Translations under genes and position numbers: made by a program
NCBI RefSeq assembly: GCF_019904235.1
Contig: NZ_CP063202.1
Span: 1,798,001-1,862,000, forward strand
DNA: 64,000 nucleotides
From: Erythrobacter sp. SCSIO 43205
GTDB taxonomy: Bacteria > Pseudomonadota > Alphaproteobacteria > Sphingomonadales > Sphingomonadaceae
Reading direction: 5' to 3'
Shown: piece by piece, positions 55,374-64,000 of the stretch
Layout of the letters: the number at the start of each line of letters is the position of its first letter
How positions within the stretch are numbered: position 1 is the stretch's first letter
The notes under the pieces: generated by a model
What the model was told of the DNA's origin: nothing
Seen by the model: the letters and a program-made list of their open reading frames with translations, nothing else
The model's database searches: none

Positions 55374-55808
55374 ATGACTGCAACTATGCCCGATCCCGTT
55401 CTCACAGCCGACCAGCTCGTTGACTTCTTCTGCGAGGCATTTCCTGATCAGGACCGGTCGGCGCATGATTTTGTCGAGATCAAATCGGGGTTCTTGAGAC
55501 TTCGCCATTCGGCGGAACATTCAATGTTGCGGCCAGGTGGTATCATTTCTGGACCTACGCAAATGGCAGTCGTCGACCGCGCAGCATATGCTGTAATCCT
55601 CGCACATATCGGAATTGTGCCGATGGCGGTCACTTCCAATCTCAACATCAGCTTTCTTCGCGGTGTTGAGGCGCGTGATTTCTTTGCCGATGCCTCGCTC
55701 ATCAAGCTTGGGCGCCGCCTTGCAACGGTCGACGTGCGCCTGTGGCAGGATGATCCGTCAAAAATCGCAGCGCAATCTACGGTCACATACGCGCTGCCGG
55801 AGCGTTAG
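55374..55808 (+). CDS. Hotdog-fold thioesterase, PaaI-like
   Basis: The 144-residue protein matches the PaaI/YdiI hotdog pattern: a central helix with PGGIISGPTQMAVVDRAAYAVI and beta strands LNISFLRGVEARDFFADASLIKLGRRLATVDVRLW. It likely hydrolyses an acyl-CoA. It follows folE on the same strand by 30 bases, without obvious functional link. A hairpin terminator follows. Confidence 0.83.
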   Translation: MTATMPDPVLTADQLVDFFCEAFPDQDRSAHDFVEIKSGFLRLRHSAEHSMLRPGGIISGPTQMAVVDRAAYAVILAHIGIVPMAVTSNLNISFLRGVEARDFFADASLIKLGRRLATVDVRLWQDDPSKIAAQSTVTYALPER

Positions 55809-55828
55809 GGCGCGCGCCAATAAATGAA

Positions 55829-55862
55829 GGGCGCCTCAAGCGAGACGCCCCTGTGTTCTTTT
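55829..55862. terminator. Terminator between convergent thioesterase and peroxiredoxin genes
   Basis: The stem GGGCG-CTC / GAG-CGCCC has one mismatch and a short loop, followed by CTGTGTTCTTTT on the plus strand. Position between convergent stops supports bidirectional use. Confidence 0.65.
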
Positions 55863-55878
55863 CGTTTGCGCTGAACGC

Positions 55879-56358
55879 CTACAATTGGCCAAGCATATGG
55901 TCCGCACTGGAGACTTTAAAATCGCCAGGTTCCTCGACGTTTAATTGCTCGACCACGCCGTCATTGATGACCATAGAAAAGCGTTGACCGCGTTTGCCCA
56001 TGCCAAAGCCTGAGCCGTCCATGGTCAGCCCGAGTGCCTCGACAAATTCCGCATTGCCATCAGCGAGCATGGTGATGTCATTTGAACCGGCTGCCTCATT
56101 CCATGCACCCATCACGAACGCGTCATTGACCGCTGTGCCGACGATTTCATCGACACCCTTTGCTTTGAGGTCAGCGGCTTTCTCGACAAAACCGGGGAGG
56201 TGCTTGGCAGAACAGGTCGGGGTGAATGCGCCGGGGACCGAGAACAGTGCGACCTTCTTGCCCGCAAAATATTCGGATGCCTTGACCGGCTGAGGGCCAT
56301 CTGCGGTGGCCTTCACCATGTTCACTTCTGGCACTTTATCGCCGACTGAAATTGTCAT
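55879..56358 (-). CDS. Peroxiredoxin (Prx5/AhpE-like)
   Basis: The 159-residue thiol peroxidase has the peroxidatic C49 in PGAFTPTCSAKHLPGF and is of the Prx5 type, which uses glutathione or thioredoxin as reductant. Length and the NDAFVMGAW motif fit. ATG 56358 is preceded by AGGAGATAACG. The window also encodes trxB and gor, possible electron sources. Confidence 0.93.
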   Translation of the reverse strand: MTISVGDKVPEVNMVKATADGPQPVKASEYFAGKKVALFSVPGAFTPTCSAKHLPGFVEKAADLKAKGVDEIVGTAVNDAFVMGAWNEAAGSNDITMLADGNAEFVEALGLTMDGSGFGMGKRGQRFSMVINDGVVEQLNVEEPGDFKVSSADHMLGQL

Positions 56359-56590
56359 CGTTATCTCCTGCTTTAATCGGGAAAGGGTTGTAAGGACTCG
56401 TACCTAGCGGAGTGCACCGCTCAGCTTTACCGCATGATATAGCGCTTAGCCCCACTCTCACAACGTGCGATTTTCAAACGGAGAACTTGGTTGATTTCGC
56501 TTTACCTCAGATATTGAATTTGGAGTAAACTGAAAAAGTGATCCTCAAAGGCGTGGTGGAACACGCTATTGTTTGAGGGACACGAAAACC

Positions 56591-57127
56591 ATGACGCGCC
56601 AGAAATGCTCGCTTGCAATCACCGCCTTTGCCTCGGTTGCGGTCACACTTTTTGCCACACCAGCCAGTGCAAACTCCGGATTTGAAGATGCCCACTCCCT
56701 GCGCAGTCTCGACATCATGCTTATGGTGACTTCGCTCAGATGCCGCACGAGTGCGCATGATTTTCAAAGCGATTACCACCGCTTTTCGGCGGCCAATCTC
56801 AAGCACTTGAATTCGGCAAGCGATAGGTTGAAGCGCAGTTTTCGGGCAAGTTACGGCGAAAGCAATCCCGCCCGGGCGCTTGATCGTATGGGTGTTAAAA
56901 TCGCCAACAGCTATGGCGATGGTCACCCATGGCTTTCATGTGCACAACTAAAGGAAGTGACACAGACGCTTGCGCAAAACACAGATGCGCAAAGCCTTGT
57001 TGCCAATGCGCGCTATCTCCTGAGCGCTGAGCGTCCAACCCCAGCGACAAGCGCGCAGACCGCACCCCGGATCGCTCATGGCCAAGGTGACGTTCAGATA
57101 AGCTATAATCTCAACGCGGGTTGGTAA
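56591..57127 (+). CDS. Hypothetical secreted protein
   Basis: The 178-residue protein has a clear signal peptide (SLAITAFASVAVTLFATPASA-NSG). The mature part is helical with two Cys residues (in LRCRT and LSCAQL) that may form a disulfide. No domain is recognised. ATG 56591 is preferred over TTG 56573. It lies upstream of ahcY on the same strand. Confidence 0.65.
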   Translation: MTRQKCSLAITAFASVAVTLFATPASANSGFEDAHSLRSLDIMLMVTSLRCRTSAHDFQSDYHRFSAANLKHLNSASDRLKRSFRASYGESNPARALDRMGVKIANSYGDGHPWLSCAQLKEVTQTLAQNTDAQSLVANARYLLSAERPTPATSAQTAPRIAHGQGDVQISYNLNAGW

Positions 57128-57184
57128 GCCGCCCACTGGTTGTGACGATCCAGTTCGGTTTGCCGGTGGGCTTTCGGTCTTCTC

Positions 57185-57212
57185 ATATCAAGATATAAAG
57201 AAAACTTTATAT
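57185..57212. promoter_or_regulatory. Overlapping AT-rich dyads upstream of ahcY
   Basis: ATATC-AA-GATAT (57185-57196) and ATATAAAG-AAAA-CTTTATAT (57193-57212) stand out in a GC-rich context about 105 bases before the ahcY start. ArsR-family regulators of the SAH/methionine cycle bind AT-rich dyads of this kind, so an operator is plausible. Confidence 0.4.
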
Positions 57213-57316
57213 TGTGATTGCCCATGGACAGCTAGGCGGCTATGTACGCCTCAGTTTTCGGCGCTTTCCCGTGTGTTGTCGCACAGCGCCTCCCATGAGT
57301 TAACAGGAGATGGCCC

Positions 57317-58735
57317 GTGGCCACCGCAGCACTTTCCCACGAATATGTGATCAAAGACATTGGCCTTGCTCAATTTGGCCGCGATGAAATCGCTATTGCT
57401 GAAACCGAAATGCCGGGCCTGATGGCCTTGCGCGAGGAATATGGCGATGCGCAGCCATTGAAGGGCGCGCGCATCACTGGCTCGCTCCACATGACCATTC
57501 AGACTGCGGTTCTGATTGAGACTTTGGTGGCTTTGGGTGCACAAGTGCGCTGGGCGACTTGCAACATCTTCTCGACACAAGATCACGCAGCAGCCGCGAT
57601 TGCAGACCAAGGCATCCCCGTTTTCGCGATCAAGGGCGAGACGCTGGCGGATTACTGGGATTATGTCGGCCGCATCTTCGATTGGTCAACTGAGGCTTAT
57701 CCGGACCAGACTGCTAATATGATCCTCGATGATGGTGGGGACGCAACCATGTTCGCTTTGTGGGGTGCGCGCCTTGAAGCTGGCGAAGAAATGCCTGCGC
57801 CAGCAAACGCTGAAGAAATCGAATTTCAGCGCGCGCTCAAAGCCTTTGTTGCCGCCAAACCCGGCTACCTCACCAAGTCGGTCAAGAACATCAAAGGCGT
57901 CTCGGAAGAGACTACCACGGGCGTTATGCGCCTTTACCAGATTGCCAAACAGGGCAAGCTTCCGTTCCCGGCGATTAACGTCAATGACAGCGTGACCAAG
58001 TCGAAGTTCGACAACCTTTATGGTTGTAAGGAAAGCCTCGTCGATGCGATCCGCCGTGCAACTGACGTGATGCTTGCAGGTAAAGTCGCTTGTGTTGCGG
58101 GCTATGGCGATGTCGGCAAAGGCTCTGCTGCTTCGCTTCGTGACGGTGGCGCGCGCGTCATGGTCACAGAGATTGACCCGATCTGCGCTCTTCAAGCGGC
58201 GATGGACGGCTTTGAAGTCGTTTCGATGGAAGAAGCGTGCAAGCGCGCTGACATCTTCGTGACTGCCACCGGCAATGAAGATGTCATCACCGGCGAGCAC
58301 ATGAAGAACATGAAAAATATGGCGATTGTGTGCAATATCGGCCACTTCGACAGCGAAATCCAAATCTCCGCACTCGACAATTATGATTGGAAAGAGATTA
58401 AAGAGGGCACCGATATGGTGACCATGCCCGATGGCAATTCCCTCCTGATCCTGGCCAAGGGGCGTCTTGTGAACCTTGGTTGTGCCACTGGCCACCCAAG
58501 CTTCGTGATGAGCGCAAGCTTCACCAATCAGACGCTCGCGCAGATCGAACTGTTCACCAAGGCGGATGAGTACAACAATGACGTCTATGTCCTGCCCAAG
58601 CACCTGGATGAAAAAGTGGCAGCATTGCACCTTGAGAAGCTCGGCGTGCAGCTCACACAATTGAGCCAGACACAGGCCGATTACATCGGTGTTCCAAAGG
58701 AAGGGCCGTTCAAGCCTGACCATTACCGTTACTAA
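57317..58735 (+). CDS. ahcY: Adenosylhomocysteinase (SAH hydrolase)
   Basis: The 472-residue enzyme splits S-adenosylhomocysteine into adenosine and homocysteine. It has the [16 protein letters not shown]-binding motif and the [10 protein letters not shown] segment with catalytic residues, plus the C-terminal K-P-D-H-Y-R-Y end. It starts with GTG 57317 after AACAGGAGA. A large hairpin terminator follows, and divL is next on the strand. Confidence 0.97.
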   Translation: MATAALSHEYVIKDIGLAQFGRDEIAIAETEMPGLMALREEYGDAQPLKGARITGSLHMTIQTAVLIETLVALGAQVRWATCNIFSTQDHAAAAIADQGIPVFAIKGETLADYWDYVGRIFDWSTEAYPDQTANMILDDGGDATMFALWGARLEAGEEMPAPANAEEIEFQRALKAFVAAKPGYLTKSVKNIKGVSEETTTGVMRLYQIAKQGKLPFPAINVNDSVTKSKFDNLYGCKESLVDAIRRATDVMLAGKVACVAGYGDVGKGSAASLRDGGARVMVTEIDPICALQAAMDGFEVVSMEEACKRADIFVTATGNEDVITGEHMKNMKNMAIVCNIGHFDSEIQISALDNYDWKEIKEGTDMVTMPDGNSLLILAKGRLVNLGCATGHPSFVMSASFTNQTLAQIELFTKADEYNNDVYVLPKHLDEKVAALHLEKLGVQLTQLSQTQADYIGVPKEGPFKPDHYRY

Positions 58736-58765
58736 GCAAAAGCTGGCCACTGGCCGCGAATTCAG

Positions 58766-58815
58766 AGCCTCCGGTCCCGCTCAGGTGCAAACCTTGTGGG
58801 TTTCCGGGGGCTTTT
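58766..58815 (+). terminator. Terminator after ahcY
   Basis: Outer stem AGCCTCCGG with CCGGGGGCT (one G-T pair) and inner stem AAACC with GGTTT, followed by TTTT. It separates ahcY from divL. Confidence 0.75.
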
Positions 58816-58864
58816 GCGTATCCGCCCCGTTGCACTTGTGCGCGTGCGCGCATAGCTGAGAGAG

Positions 58865-61225
58865 ATGGAATTAACCCCGCCAGCCTTGGTCATAATCGTG
58901 CTTGTGCTTGCCGCGTGGACAGTGGCTGCTGCGGTGATGATGTTGCGGGCAAGCGCGAAGGTGAGCCGCGCAAAAGCGCTTAAGACTTCGCTTCGCCGGA
59001 TGCAGCATTTGATCGAAGTGTCGCCTGCTATCCCTTTACTGGTGCGAACAGATGGCCGGATCGAAGCACCGGACAGATTGGCGCGATGGTTTGGCTTGAA
59101 GGCAATTCCGACCTATCTCTCAGAGCTTGCTGGCGAGGGAGAAGAAGGGCTTTCCAAGGCTCAAGCAGAGGAGTTGTGGGATAAGGCTCGCGCCACGCAA
59201 AAGAGTGCGGCCCCCTTTTCCATGACACTCACGCCTCCCGGTTCAAAACGCTGCCTTGCGCTTGAGGGCTCGCTCGCAGACCCTGCGGTTTCGCCCGGCG
59301 GCGCTGCAATTGTGTGGGTGTTCGATTTCACGGCGAGTGAAAGCGAACTGGCTGAGCTGCGATCACAAGCAGCGCACGCTAAGTCTGATTTTGCTGCGCT
59401 GAGCGGTCTTATCGCATCGGCCCCCACACCCATGTGGATCCGCGATCCTGATATGAAACTGCGCCTTGCTAATGAGGCTTACATCAAGGCAGTCGGTGCG
59501 GACAGTTTGGAAGCGGTTATCGAAGGGCAGATTGAGCTTTTGGAAGCCCGCGATGGGCGCTCTCCTTCTGAGCTTGCCCGCGATGCCTTCACCACCAAAC
59601 GTCAGCTGGATCGCATTGACGGTGTGACAATTGACGGCGAGCGGCGCTCCATGCGGGTGACCGACTTGCCCTTGGGCGAAGATGGTGTCGCCGGCTATGC
59701 CATTGATGTCGAAGAACAACAGCAAGTCGCGCGTGATTTCCGGGCCTTCCGCGAGGCTCAACGTGCGATGCTCGATCAACTGTCGATTGGTGTTGCCCAG
59801 TTCGCACCTGATGAGACATTGAGCTTTGCCAACCGGCCTTTTCGCCGATTGTTCGGTCTGTTCTCCAGCGACTCATTAGAAGGCAAACTCGCGTTTGACC
59901 GCCTTTTGTCTGATGCAAGAGAACGCGGGCAAACTCCTGAGGTGCGCGATTTTCCTGAGTGGCGCGAGGAACACCGTGCGTGGTTTGACGCGCAAGAGAC
60001 ACTTGAGGAATACTGGCCACTTCCTGGAGGCACTCACCTTCGCATTGTAGCGCAGCCATTGCCCGATGGCGGGCTGGTGATGATTGCTGAGGATCGCACC
60101 GAACAACTTGAATTGTCCGCCACGAGGGACACGCTGCTACGCACCCGCACCGCCACATTGGACAGCCTCTTCGAAGCGCTTGCGATCTTCGCGCCCGATG
60201 GCTCTGTGCAGATATGGAACCGGACCTTTGCTCGTACCTGGGGAATTAGCTCCGACCTACTGGACACGCACCCAAGCGCGGAAGGTTTGTTTGAGGCCAT
60301 CGGCGCTAATCTGGCCAACCCAGAAGAAGTCGAAACTCTTGGCGCGGTGGTGCGCGCGGCCACTCTCGACCGGCGCGAGAAGAAGGGACAAGTTGTGCTT
60401 GCCGACGGGCGCACGCTGCGCTTCGCAGGTGTGCCGTTGCCCGATGGCAACGGGCTTTTGACGGTTCTCGACATCACCGATTCGCAAAAGGCTGAAGCGG
60501 CGCTTCGTGAAAGAGCGATTGCGCTTGAAGAGGCGGATGCGGTGAAAGCGCGCTTCCTTGCCAATATGTCGTATGAATTCCGCACGCCGCTTACCACAAT
60601 TGGCGGCTTTGCCGAGCTTCTGGCAAGCGGGGTGGCAGGGGACTTGAGCGAGCAAGCAGGCGAATATGTCGATGCCATTCTCACTTCGGTCGCGCGGCTC
60701 ACAGAACAGGTTGAAAACGTCCTCGACCTGTCACAAACCGAAGCGGGCCTTATGCCGATTACTAAGGAGAGCGTGGACCTGCTGACGTTCCTCGCTGAAC
60801 TTGTGAGAGAGCGCGAGACGGCGATTGTAAAGGCAGGCCTGGGGCTTGATCTGAAAGGTCGCCGAGGACGCGTCGTCGATGCAGACACGCGCCAACTGGG
60901 CCGCGCGATTGGGAACCTGATCGACAATGCGATTGCAGGCACGCCGCAAGGGGGGCAGATCACGATTGAACTGCCAAAGCCCGCGCGCGACGATGATTGG
61001 CGCGGCCGCGTGATTATCCGCGATGATGGCAATGGTATGACACCAGAGCAATTGGAGCGGGCGATGGGCGCATTGCCTGAAGGCGAGGAGCCTGGCGATA
61101 ATGGGGGTGAGGGCACGGGTCTTGGGATCCGCCTTGCCCACCAATTGGTCGCAGCGCACGGCGGCACTCTTGAACTCGATAGCCAGCTGGGTGTCGGCAC
61201 GATTGCGGTGATTACTCTGCCATGA
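58865..61225 (+). CDS. divL: DivL-like histidine-kinase-fold protein with Tyr in place of His
   Basis: The 786-residue protein has one N-terminal membrane helix (residues 8-27), three or more PAS-like regions (about 45-150, 180-290, 300-420, 430-545), a dimerisation helix and an ATPase domain (NLIDNAI, DDGNGM, GEGTGLGI). The H-box reads NMSYEFRTPLTT: Y570 stands where the phospho-accepting His is expected. The same change defines DivL of Caulobacter, which controls the CckA-CtrA cell-cycle relay and localises DivK. The position next to tsaE and addB agrees with that assignment. Confidence 0.88.
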   Translation: MELTPPALVIIVLVLAAWTVAAAVMMLRASAKVSRAKALKTSLRRMQHLIEVSPAIPLLVRTDGRIEAPDRLARWFGLKAIPTYLSELAGEGEEGLSKAQAEELWDKARATQKSAAPFSMTLTPPGSKRCLALEGSLADPAVSPGGAAIVWVFDFTASESELAELRSQAAHAKSDFAALSGLIASAPTPMWIRDPDMKLRLANEAYIKAVGADSLEAVIEGQIELLEARDGRSPSELARDAFTTKRQLDRIDGVTIDGERRSMRVTDLPLGEDGVAGYAIDVEEQQQVARDFRAFREAQRAMLDQLSIGVAQFAPDETLSFANRPFRRLFGLFSSDSLEGKLAFDRLLSDARERGQTPEVRDFPEWREEHRAWFDAQETLEEYWPLPGGTHLRIVAQPLPDGGLVMIAEDRTEQLELSATRDTLLRTRTATLDSLFEALAIFAPDGSVQIWNRTFARTWGISSDLLDTHPSAEGLFEAIGANLANPEEVETLGAVVRAATLDRREKKGQVVLADGRTLRFAGVPLPDGNGLLTVLDITDSQKAEAALRERAIALEEADAVKARFLANMSYEFRTPLTTIGGFAELLASGVAGDLSEQAGEYVDAILTSVARLTEQVENVLDLSQTEAGLMPITKESVDLLTFLAELVRERETAIVKAGLGLDLKGRRGRVVDADTRQLGRAIGNLIDNAIAGTPQGGQITIELPKPARDDDWRGRVIIRDDGNGMTPEQLERAMGALPEGEEPGDNGGEGTGLGIRLAHQLVAAHGGTLELDSQLGVGTIAVITLP

Positions 61226-61235
61226 GGGTGCAGGC

Positions 61236-61691
61236 ATGAGTGAGGCGACGCGCGTCGATTTGCCCGACCTCAAAGCCATGTCGGACTTTGGCGCGCGTAT
61301 CGCGGCAAATGCGCGCGCTGGCGATGTTGTCGCGCTCGAAGGAGGGCTGGGCGCAGGCAAGACCACTCTGGCGCGCGCGTTCCTTTCAGCGCTAGGTCAT
61401 GAAGGCGAGGTGCCATCACCAACGTTCACCATCATTGAAACCTATGACGCACCGCCTTTGCGAGTGGCCGTGGCGCACGCCGATTTCTATCGCCTCGAAG
61501 ACCCTTCAGAGGCGTTGGAAATCGGGCTTGATGATTACCGCGAAGGCGCGGTGCTGATCGCGGAATGGCCCGATCATGCAGGAGGCTTCGCCCATGAACC
61601 TTCGTGTTTGTCGATCCTGTTGGAAACACGTGGGCAAGGGCGCGTGGCGGTTGTGAAACCGGGAGCAGATTGGCTAGGACGAATGCCATGA
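61236..61691 (+). CDS. tsaE: tRNA threonylcarbamoyladenosine synthesis ATPase TsaE
   Basis: The 151-residue P-loop protein (GGLGAGKTT, SPTFTIIETY, HADFYRL) works with TsaB and TsaD to make t6A37 in tRNA. GAGGGTG precedes ATG 61236. Its end overlaps the start of the next gene by four bases. Confidence 0.95.
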   Translation: MSEATRVDLPDLKAMSDFGARIAANARAGDVVALEGGLGAGKTTLARAFLSALGHEGEVPSPTFTIIETYDAPPLRVAVAHADFYRLEDPSEALEIGLDDYREGAVLIAEWPDHAGGFAHEPSCLSILLETRGQGRVAVVKPGADWLGRMP

Positions 61692-62674
61692 ACGAATTGC
61701 CGGACGGACTAGTCGATTTTGTATCCCATGCCGATTGGGGCGATGCTGTGATTGAGCCTATCCCCGGCGATGCTTCGTTTCGGCGCTATTTCCGGCTGCG
61801 AAAGCCATCGGGCGAAACCGCCATGCTGATGCACGCCCCCCCGCCTGAGGAAGATCCGCAACCCTTCATTCTGGTAGCGGGATGGCTTAGCCAGAATGGG
61901 ATGCGCGCGCCAGAAATCCTTGCGCAAAACCCTCGCGAAGGCTGGCTGCTGACAGAGGATTTTGGCAACGACCGGATGCGCGAATGGGTAGATGCAAACC
62001 CTGCTGATGAGCTGCCCGCTTACGAGGCGGCGATTGACGCATTGGTGGCGCTCCACCAGCATCCAGCCGGTCCGTTTTCGCCATATGATATGGGCACTTA
62101 TCTGCGTGAAGCTGCGCTTCTGACTGAGTGGTATGCCCCCGCGCAATCGCTTCAGGTTGATGATGCCGGTTACCTCGCTGCGTGGGAAGCGGCACTTGCG
62201 CCTTTGCTTGAGCGGCAGGCGTCTCGTGTGACGGTGCTGCGTGATTATCATGCTGAAAACATCATGCTTTTGGATGGCAAAGCGACGGCCCCCCAAGGGC
62301 TGATCGACTTTCAGGATGCGCTCGCCGGGCACCGGGCTTATGACCTTGTGTCGCTGCTTCAGGACGCACGGCGCGATGTCTCGCCTGAGCTGGAGGAAGC
62401 GATGCTATCCCGGTACATCGAGAAGGCGGGGGCAGATGAGCATTTCCGTGCCGATTACGCCCGTCTTGGCGCGCAGCGAAACGCGAAGATTGTCGGCATT
62501 TTTGTGCGCCTCTATAAACGCGATGGAAAACCCAAATACCTTTCGATGATCCCACGAGTATGGGCGGCGATGGAGCGGGATTTGCAGCACTCTGCGCTTG
62601 AGCCTGTTGCAAAGTGGTTCGATGCCAACATCCCTGATGAGCTTCGCGCTGCAAATGGGGGGACGATCGCGTGA
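61688..62674 (+). CDS. amgK: Anomeric sugar kinase AmgK-like phosphotransferase
   Basis: The 328-residue protein has the APH-type kinase fold: GDASFRRYFRL near the N-terminus, the Brenner-like DYHAENIML with catalytic Asp and Asn, and the IDFQDALAG metal-binding motif. AmgK phosphorylates MurNAc or GlcNAc at the anomeric position in peptidoglycan recycling; the next gene encodes the matching uridylyltransferase type. Start ATG 61688 overlaps tsaE. Confidence 0.87.
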   Translation: MNELPDGLVDFVSHADWGDAVIEPIPGDASFRRYFRLRKPSGETAMLMHAPPPEEDPQPFILVAGWLSQNGMRAPEILAQNPREGWLLTEDFGNDRMREWVDANPADELPAYEAAIDALVALHQHPAGPFSPYDMGTYLREAALLTEWYAPAQSLQVDDAGYLAAWEAALAPLLERQASRVTVLRDYHAENIMLLDGKATAPQGLIDFQDALAGHRAYDLVSLLQDARRDVSPELEEAMLSRYIEKAGADEHFRADYARLGAQRNAKIVGIFVRLYKRDGKPKYLSMIPRVWAAMERDLQHSALEPVAKWFDANIPDELRAANGGTIA

Positions 62675-63387
62675 CTGTACTTGCGAGCGACACCGCCATG
62701 GTGATGGCCGCAGGCATGGGCAAAAGAATGCGCCCGCTCACCGCAACCATGCCAAAGCCGATGGTGCGTGTGGCGGGAAAACCATTGATCGATCATGCGC
62801 TCGACCGGCTCGCAGAAAGCGGCGTGACCAAGGCTGTTGTTAACGTCCATTATCTGGCCGATGCCCTCGAAGCGCACGTGCTTGAGCGCGAAGTGCCACA
62901 GATCACCATTTCAGATGAGCGCGGCGAATTGCTGGAAACAGGCGGAGGGTTGATCAAGGCGCAAGGCTTGCTCCCGGATACCTTCTTTTGTCTTAACGCT
63001 GACAACATCTGGCTCGATGGGCCAAAAAGCGCATTTCATGATCTTTCCGCGCGTTGGGATCCGGATAAGATGGACGCGCTGCTCTTGCTGGTTGGACACG
63101 CGCGGGCGGAGAATTTCAAAGGCAAAGGCGACTTTCACATGGACGCACAAGGGCGGCTGAAACGTCGCCAATCTGGCCGCATTGCGCCCTTTATTTATAC
63201 CGGTATTCAACTGCTGTCGAAACGCCTCCTTCGCGATGCGCCTGAGGGTAAGTTCTCCACCAACATCTTGTGGAACCGCGCGATGGAGGAAGGGCGGCTT
63301 TACGGCGTGTCATTCACCGGATTGTGGTTTGAGGTGGGCACGCCCGACGCGATTGCCCCCACGGAAGACGCGTTAAAGCGTGGCTGA
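62671..63387 (+). CDS. murU: Sugar-1-phosphate nucleotidyltransferase, MurU-like
   Basis: The 238-residue nucleotidyltransferase has the GXGXRMRPLT signature (AAGMGKRMRPLT), KPMVRVAGKP with the catalytic Lys, and LNADNIW for the metal site. MurU makes UDP-MurNAc from MurNAc-1-phosphate, bypassing the de novo MurA step targeted by fosfomycin. Its GTG start overlaps the amgK stop (GTGA). A mannose-1-phosphate guanylyltransferase is the alternative. Confidence 0.87.
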   Translation: MTVLASDTAMVMAAGMGKRMRPLTATMPKPMVRVAGKPLIDHALDRLAESGVTKAVVNVHYLADALEAHVLEREVPQITISDERGELLETGGGLIKAQGLLPDTFFCLNADNIWLDGPKSAFHDLSARWDPDKMDALLLLVGHARAENFKGKGDFHMDAQGRLKRRQSGRIAPFIYTGIQLLSKRLLRDAPEGKFSTNILWNRAMEEGRLYGVSFTGLWFEVGTPDAIAPTEDALKRG

Positions 63388-64000
63388 AACGGGCCACCCA
63401 AACATCTATTCCATAGCCGCACACCGCGGTTTTGCCGACGCGCTCGTTGCCGGAATAGTGCCCCGCTATTCGCAAGGCGAACAGGGCTTGGCGCGGCTTA
63501 CCCTGCTTGTTCCCAGCTCACGGGCGGCGCGCACCATTTCCGAAGCTTTCATCCGCCATACGGGCGCGGAAGGGAAAGCGGGAATGTTGATGCCGCGCAT
63601 GGTCACAATCGGCGATCTTGATCTGGATGAGGCTTTGGGCGCGCTGCTTGATCCCTTGGGGGCGTCAGATATTCCCCCTGCGGTCGAACCAACGAAGCGC
63701 GTTCTGGAACTGGCAAAGCTGATTGAGGAAGAGCGCGCTGAGCTCAAAGAGGCTCCCATGCCCGGCGCGGCTCGTCTCCGCATGGCGCGCGATATTGCAC
63801 GCACGATGGATCGCTTGCTGGTGGAGGAAAAGACACCGGGCGATCTGCTGGGCGAACCCGTTCTCGATATGCTTGGTGATCTGTCCTGGCATTGGCAGCG
63901 CGCGCTGCACCTCTTTGCGAAGGTACAAAGACGATGGCTTACGCGTTTGGATGAGCTCGGGGCAGTCGATGCGGCAACCCGGCGCAATAGGTTGTTCGAA
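63380..64000 (+). CDS. addB: Double-strand break repair protein AddB, 5' part
   Basis: The 207 visible codons begin at GTG 63380, overlapping the murU stop by eight bases. The N-terminus NIYSIAAHRGFADAL and the LLVPSSRAARTI motif match alphaproteobacterial AddB, the helicase/nuclease subunit that pairs with AddA in recombinational repair. The gene runs off the window; the nuclease domain is not visible. Confidence 0.88.
   Translation, partial: MAETGHPNIYSIAAHRGFADALVAGIVPRYSQGEQGLARLTLLVPSSRAARTISEAFIRHTGAEGKAGMLMPRMVTIGDLDLDEALGALLDPLGASDIPPAVEPTKRVLELAKLIEEERAELKEAPMPGAARLRMARDIARTMDRLLVEEKTPGDLLGEPVLDMLGDLSWHWQRALHLFAKVQRRWLTRLDELGAVDAATRRNRLFE

Noticed and set aside
1..64000. CRISPR arrays, insertion sequences or prophage genes
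   Set aside because: I saw no regularly spaced direct repeats, no transposase motifs and no phage structural proteins; the repeats seen are single palindromic units.

Overview
The window looks like chromosomal housekeeping DNA from an alphaproteobacterium, most likely order Sphingomonadales and plausibly family Erythrobacteraceae. This is inferred from protein family content, not from a database search. Pointers are 5-aminolevulinate synthase (C4 haem route), a DivL-type cell-cycle kinase with Tyr in place of the phospho-accepting His, the divL-tsaE-amgK-murU-addB gene order, a carboxyspermidine route to polyamines, and dispersed GC-rich palindromic repeats. I see no rRNA, CRISPR array, insertion sequence or prophage. 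One tRNA gene (Arg, ACG) is present.

Layout. 1-4.5 kb: truncated response regulator, Tyr/Ser phosphatase, trxB, two MAPEG membrane proteins, PLP dehydratase. 4.6-12.4 kb: polyamine region (carboxyspermidine dehydrogenase and decarboxylase, ornithine decarboxylase) with DUF3137/LemA genes inside it, then an aldehyde dehydrogenase and an NAD-binding protein. 12.4-18.4 kb, minus strand: cytosolic-type chemoreceptor, nitroreductase, TauD-like dioxygenase, hemA, murI. 18.5-29.5 kb: plsY, dprA, topA, a small double-glycine leader peptide gene, era-rnc-lepB, pgi, DEAD-box helicase. 29.6-33.2 kb: stand-alone SIR2-like protein, glutathione reductase, FAD amine/amino-acid oxidoreductase.

33.4-44.6 kb is a propionyl-CoA/methylmalonyl-CoA module: pccB, methylmalonyl-CoA epimerase, enoyl-CoA hydratase, methylmalonyl-CoA mutase, bioB (biotin for the carboxylase) and pccA. 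A small GIY-YIG nuclease gene sits between two copies of a palindromic repeat in the middle of it. 44.8-53.6 kb: aroK-aroB, a large exported protein of unknown function, xerD, accA, an M48 lipoprotein protease, two Flp pilins, mutT. 53.6-57.1 kb: tRNA-Arg, hemerythrin, folE, hotdog thioesterase, peroxiredoxin, a secreted protein. 57.2-64 kb: ahcY, divL, tsaE, amgK, murU and the start of addB, the last five tightly packed with overlapping starts and stops.

The least ordinary signals are: (1) the GIY-YIG gene bracketed by repeats, one of which supplies its start codon; (2) palindromic repeats inserted in frame inside methylmalonyl-CoA mutase and a phosphatase; (3) a 56-residue peptide with a double-glycine export leader; (4) a 19-codon upstream ORF whose stop overlaps the ribosome-binding site of carboxyspermidine dehydrogenase; (5) a structured leader before ornithine decarboxylase; (6) a lone SIR2-like protein. 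None of these is proven to be a new system from sequence alone.
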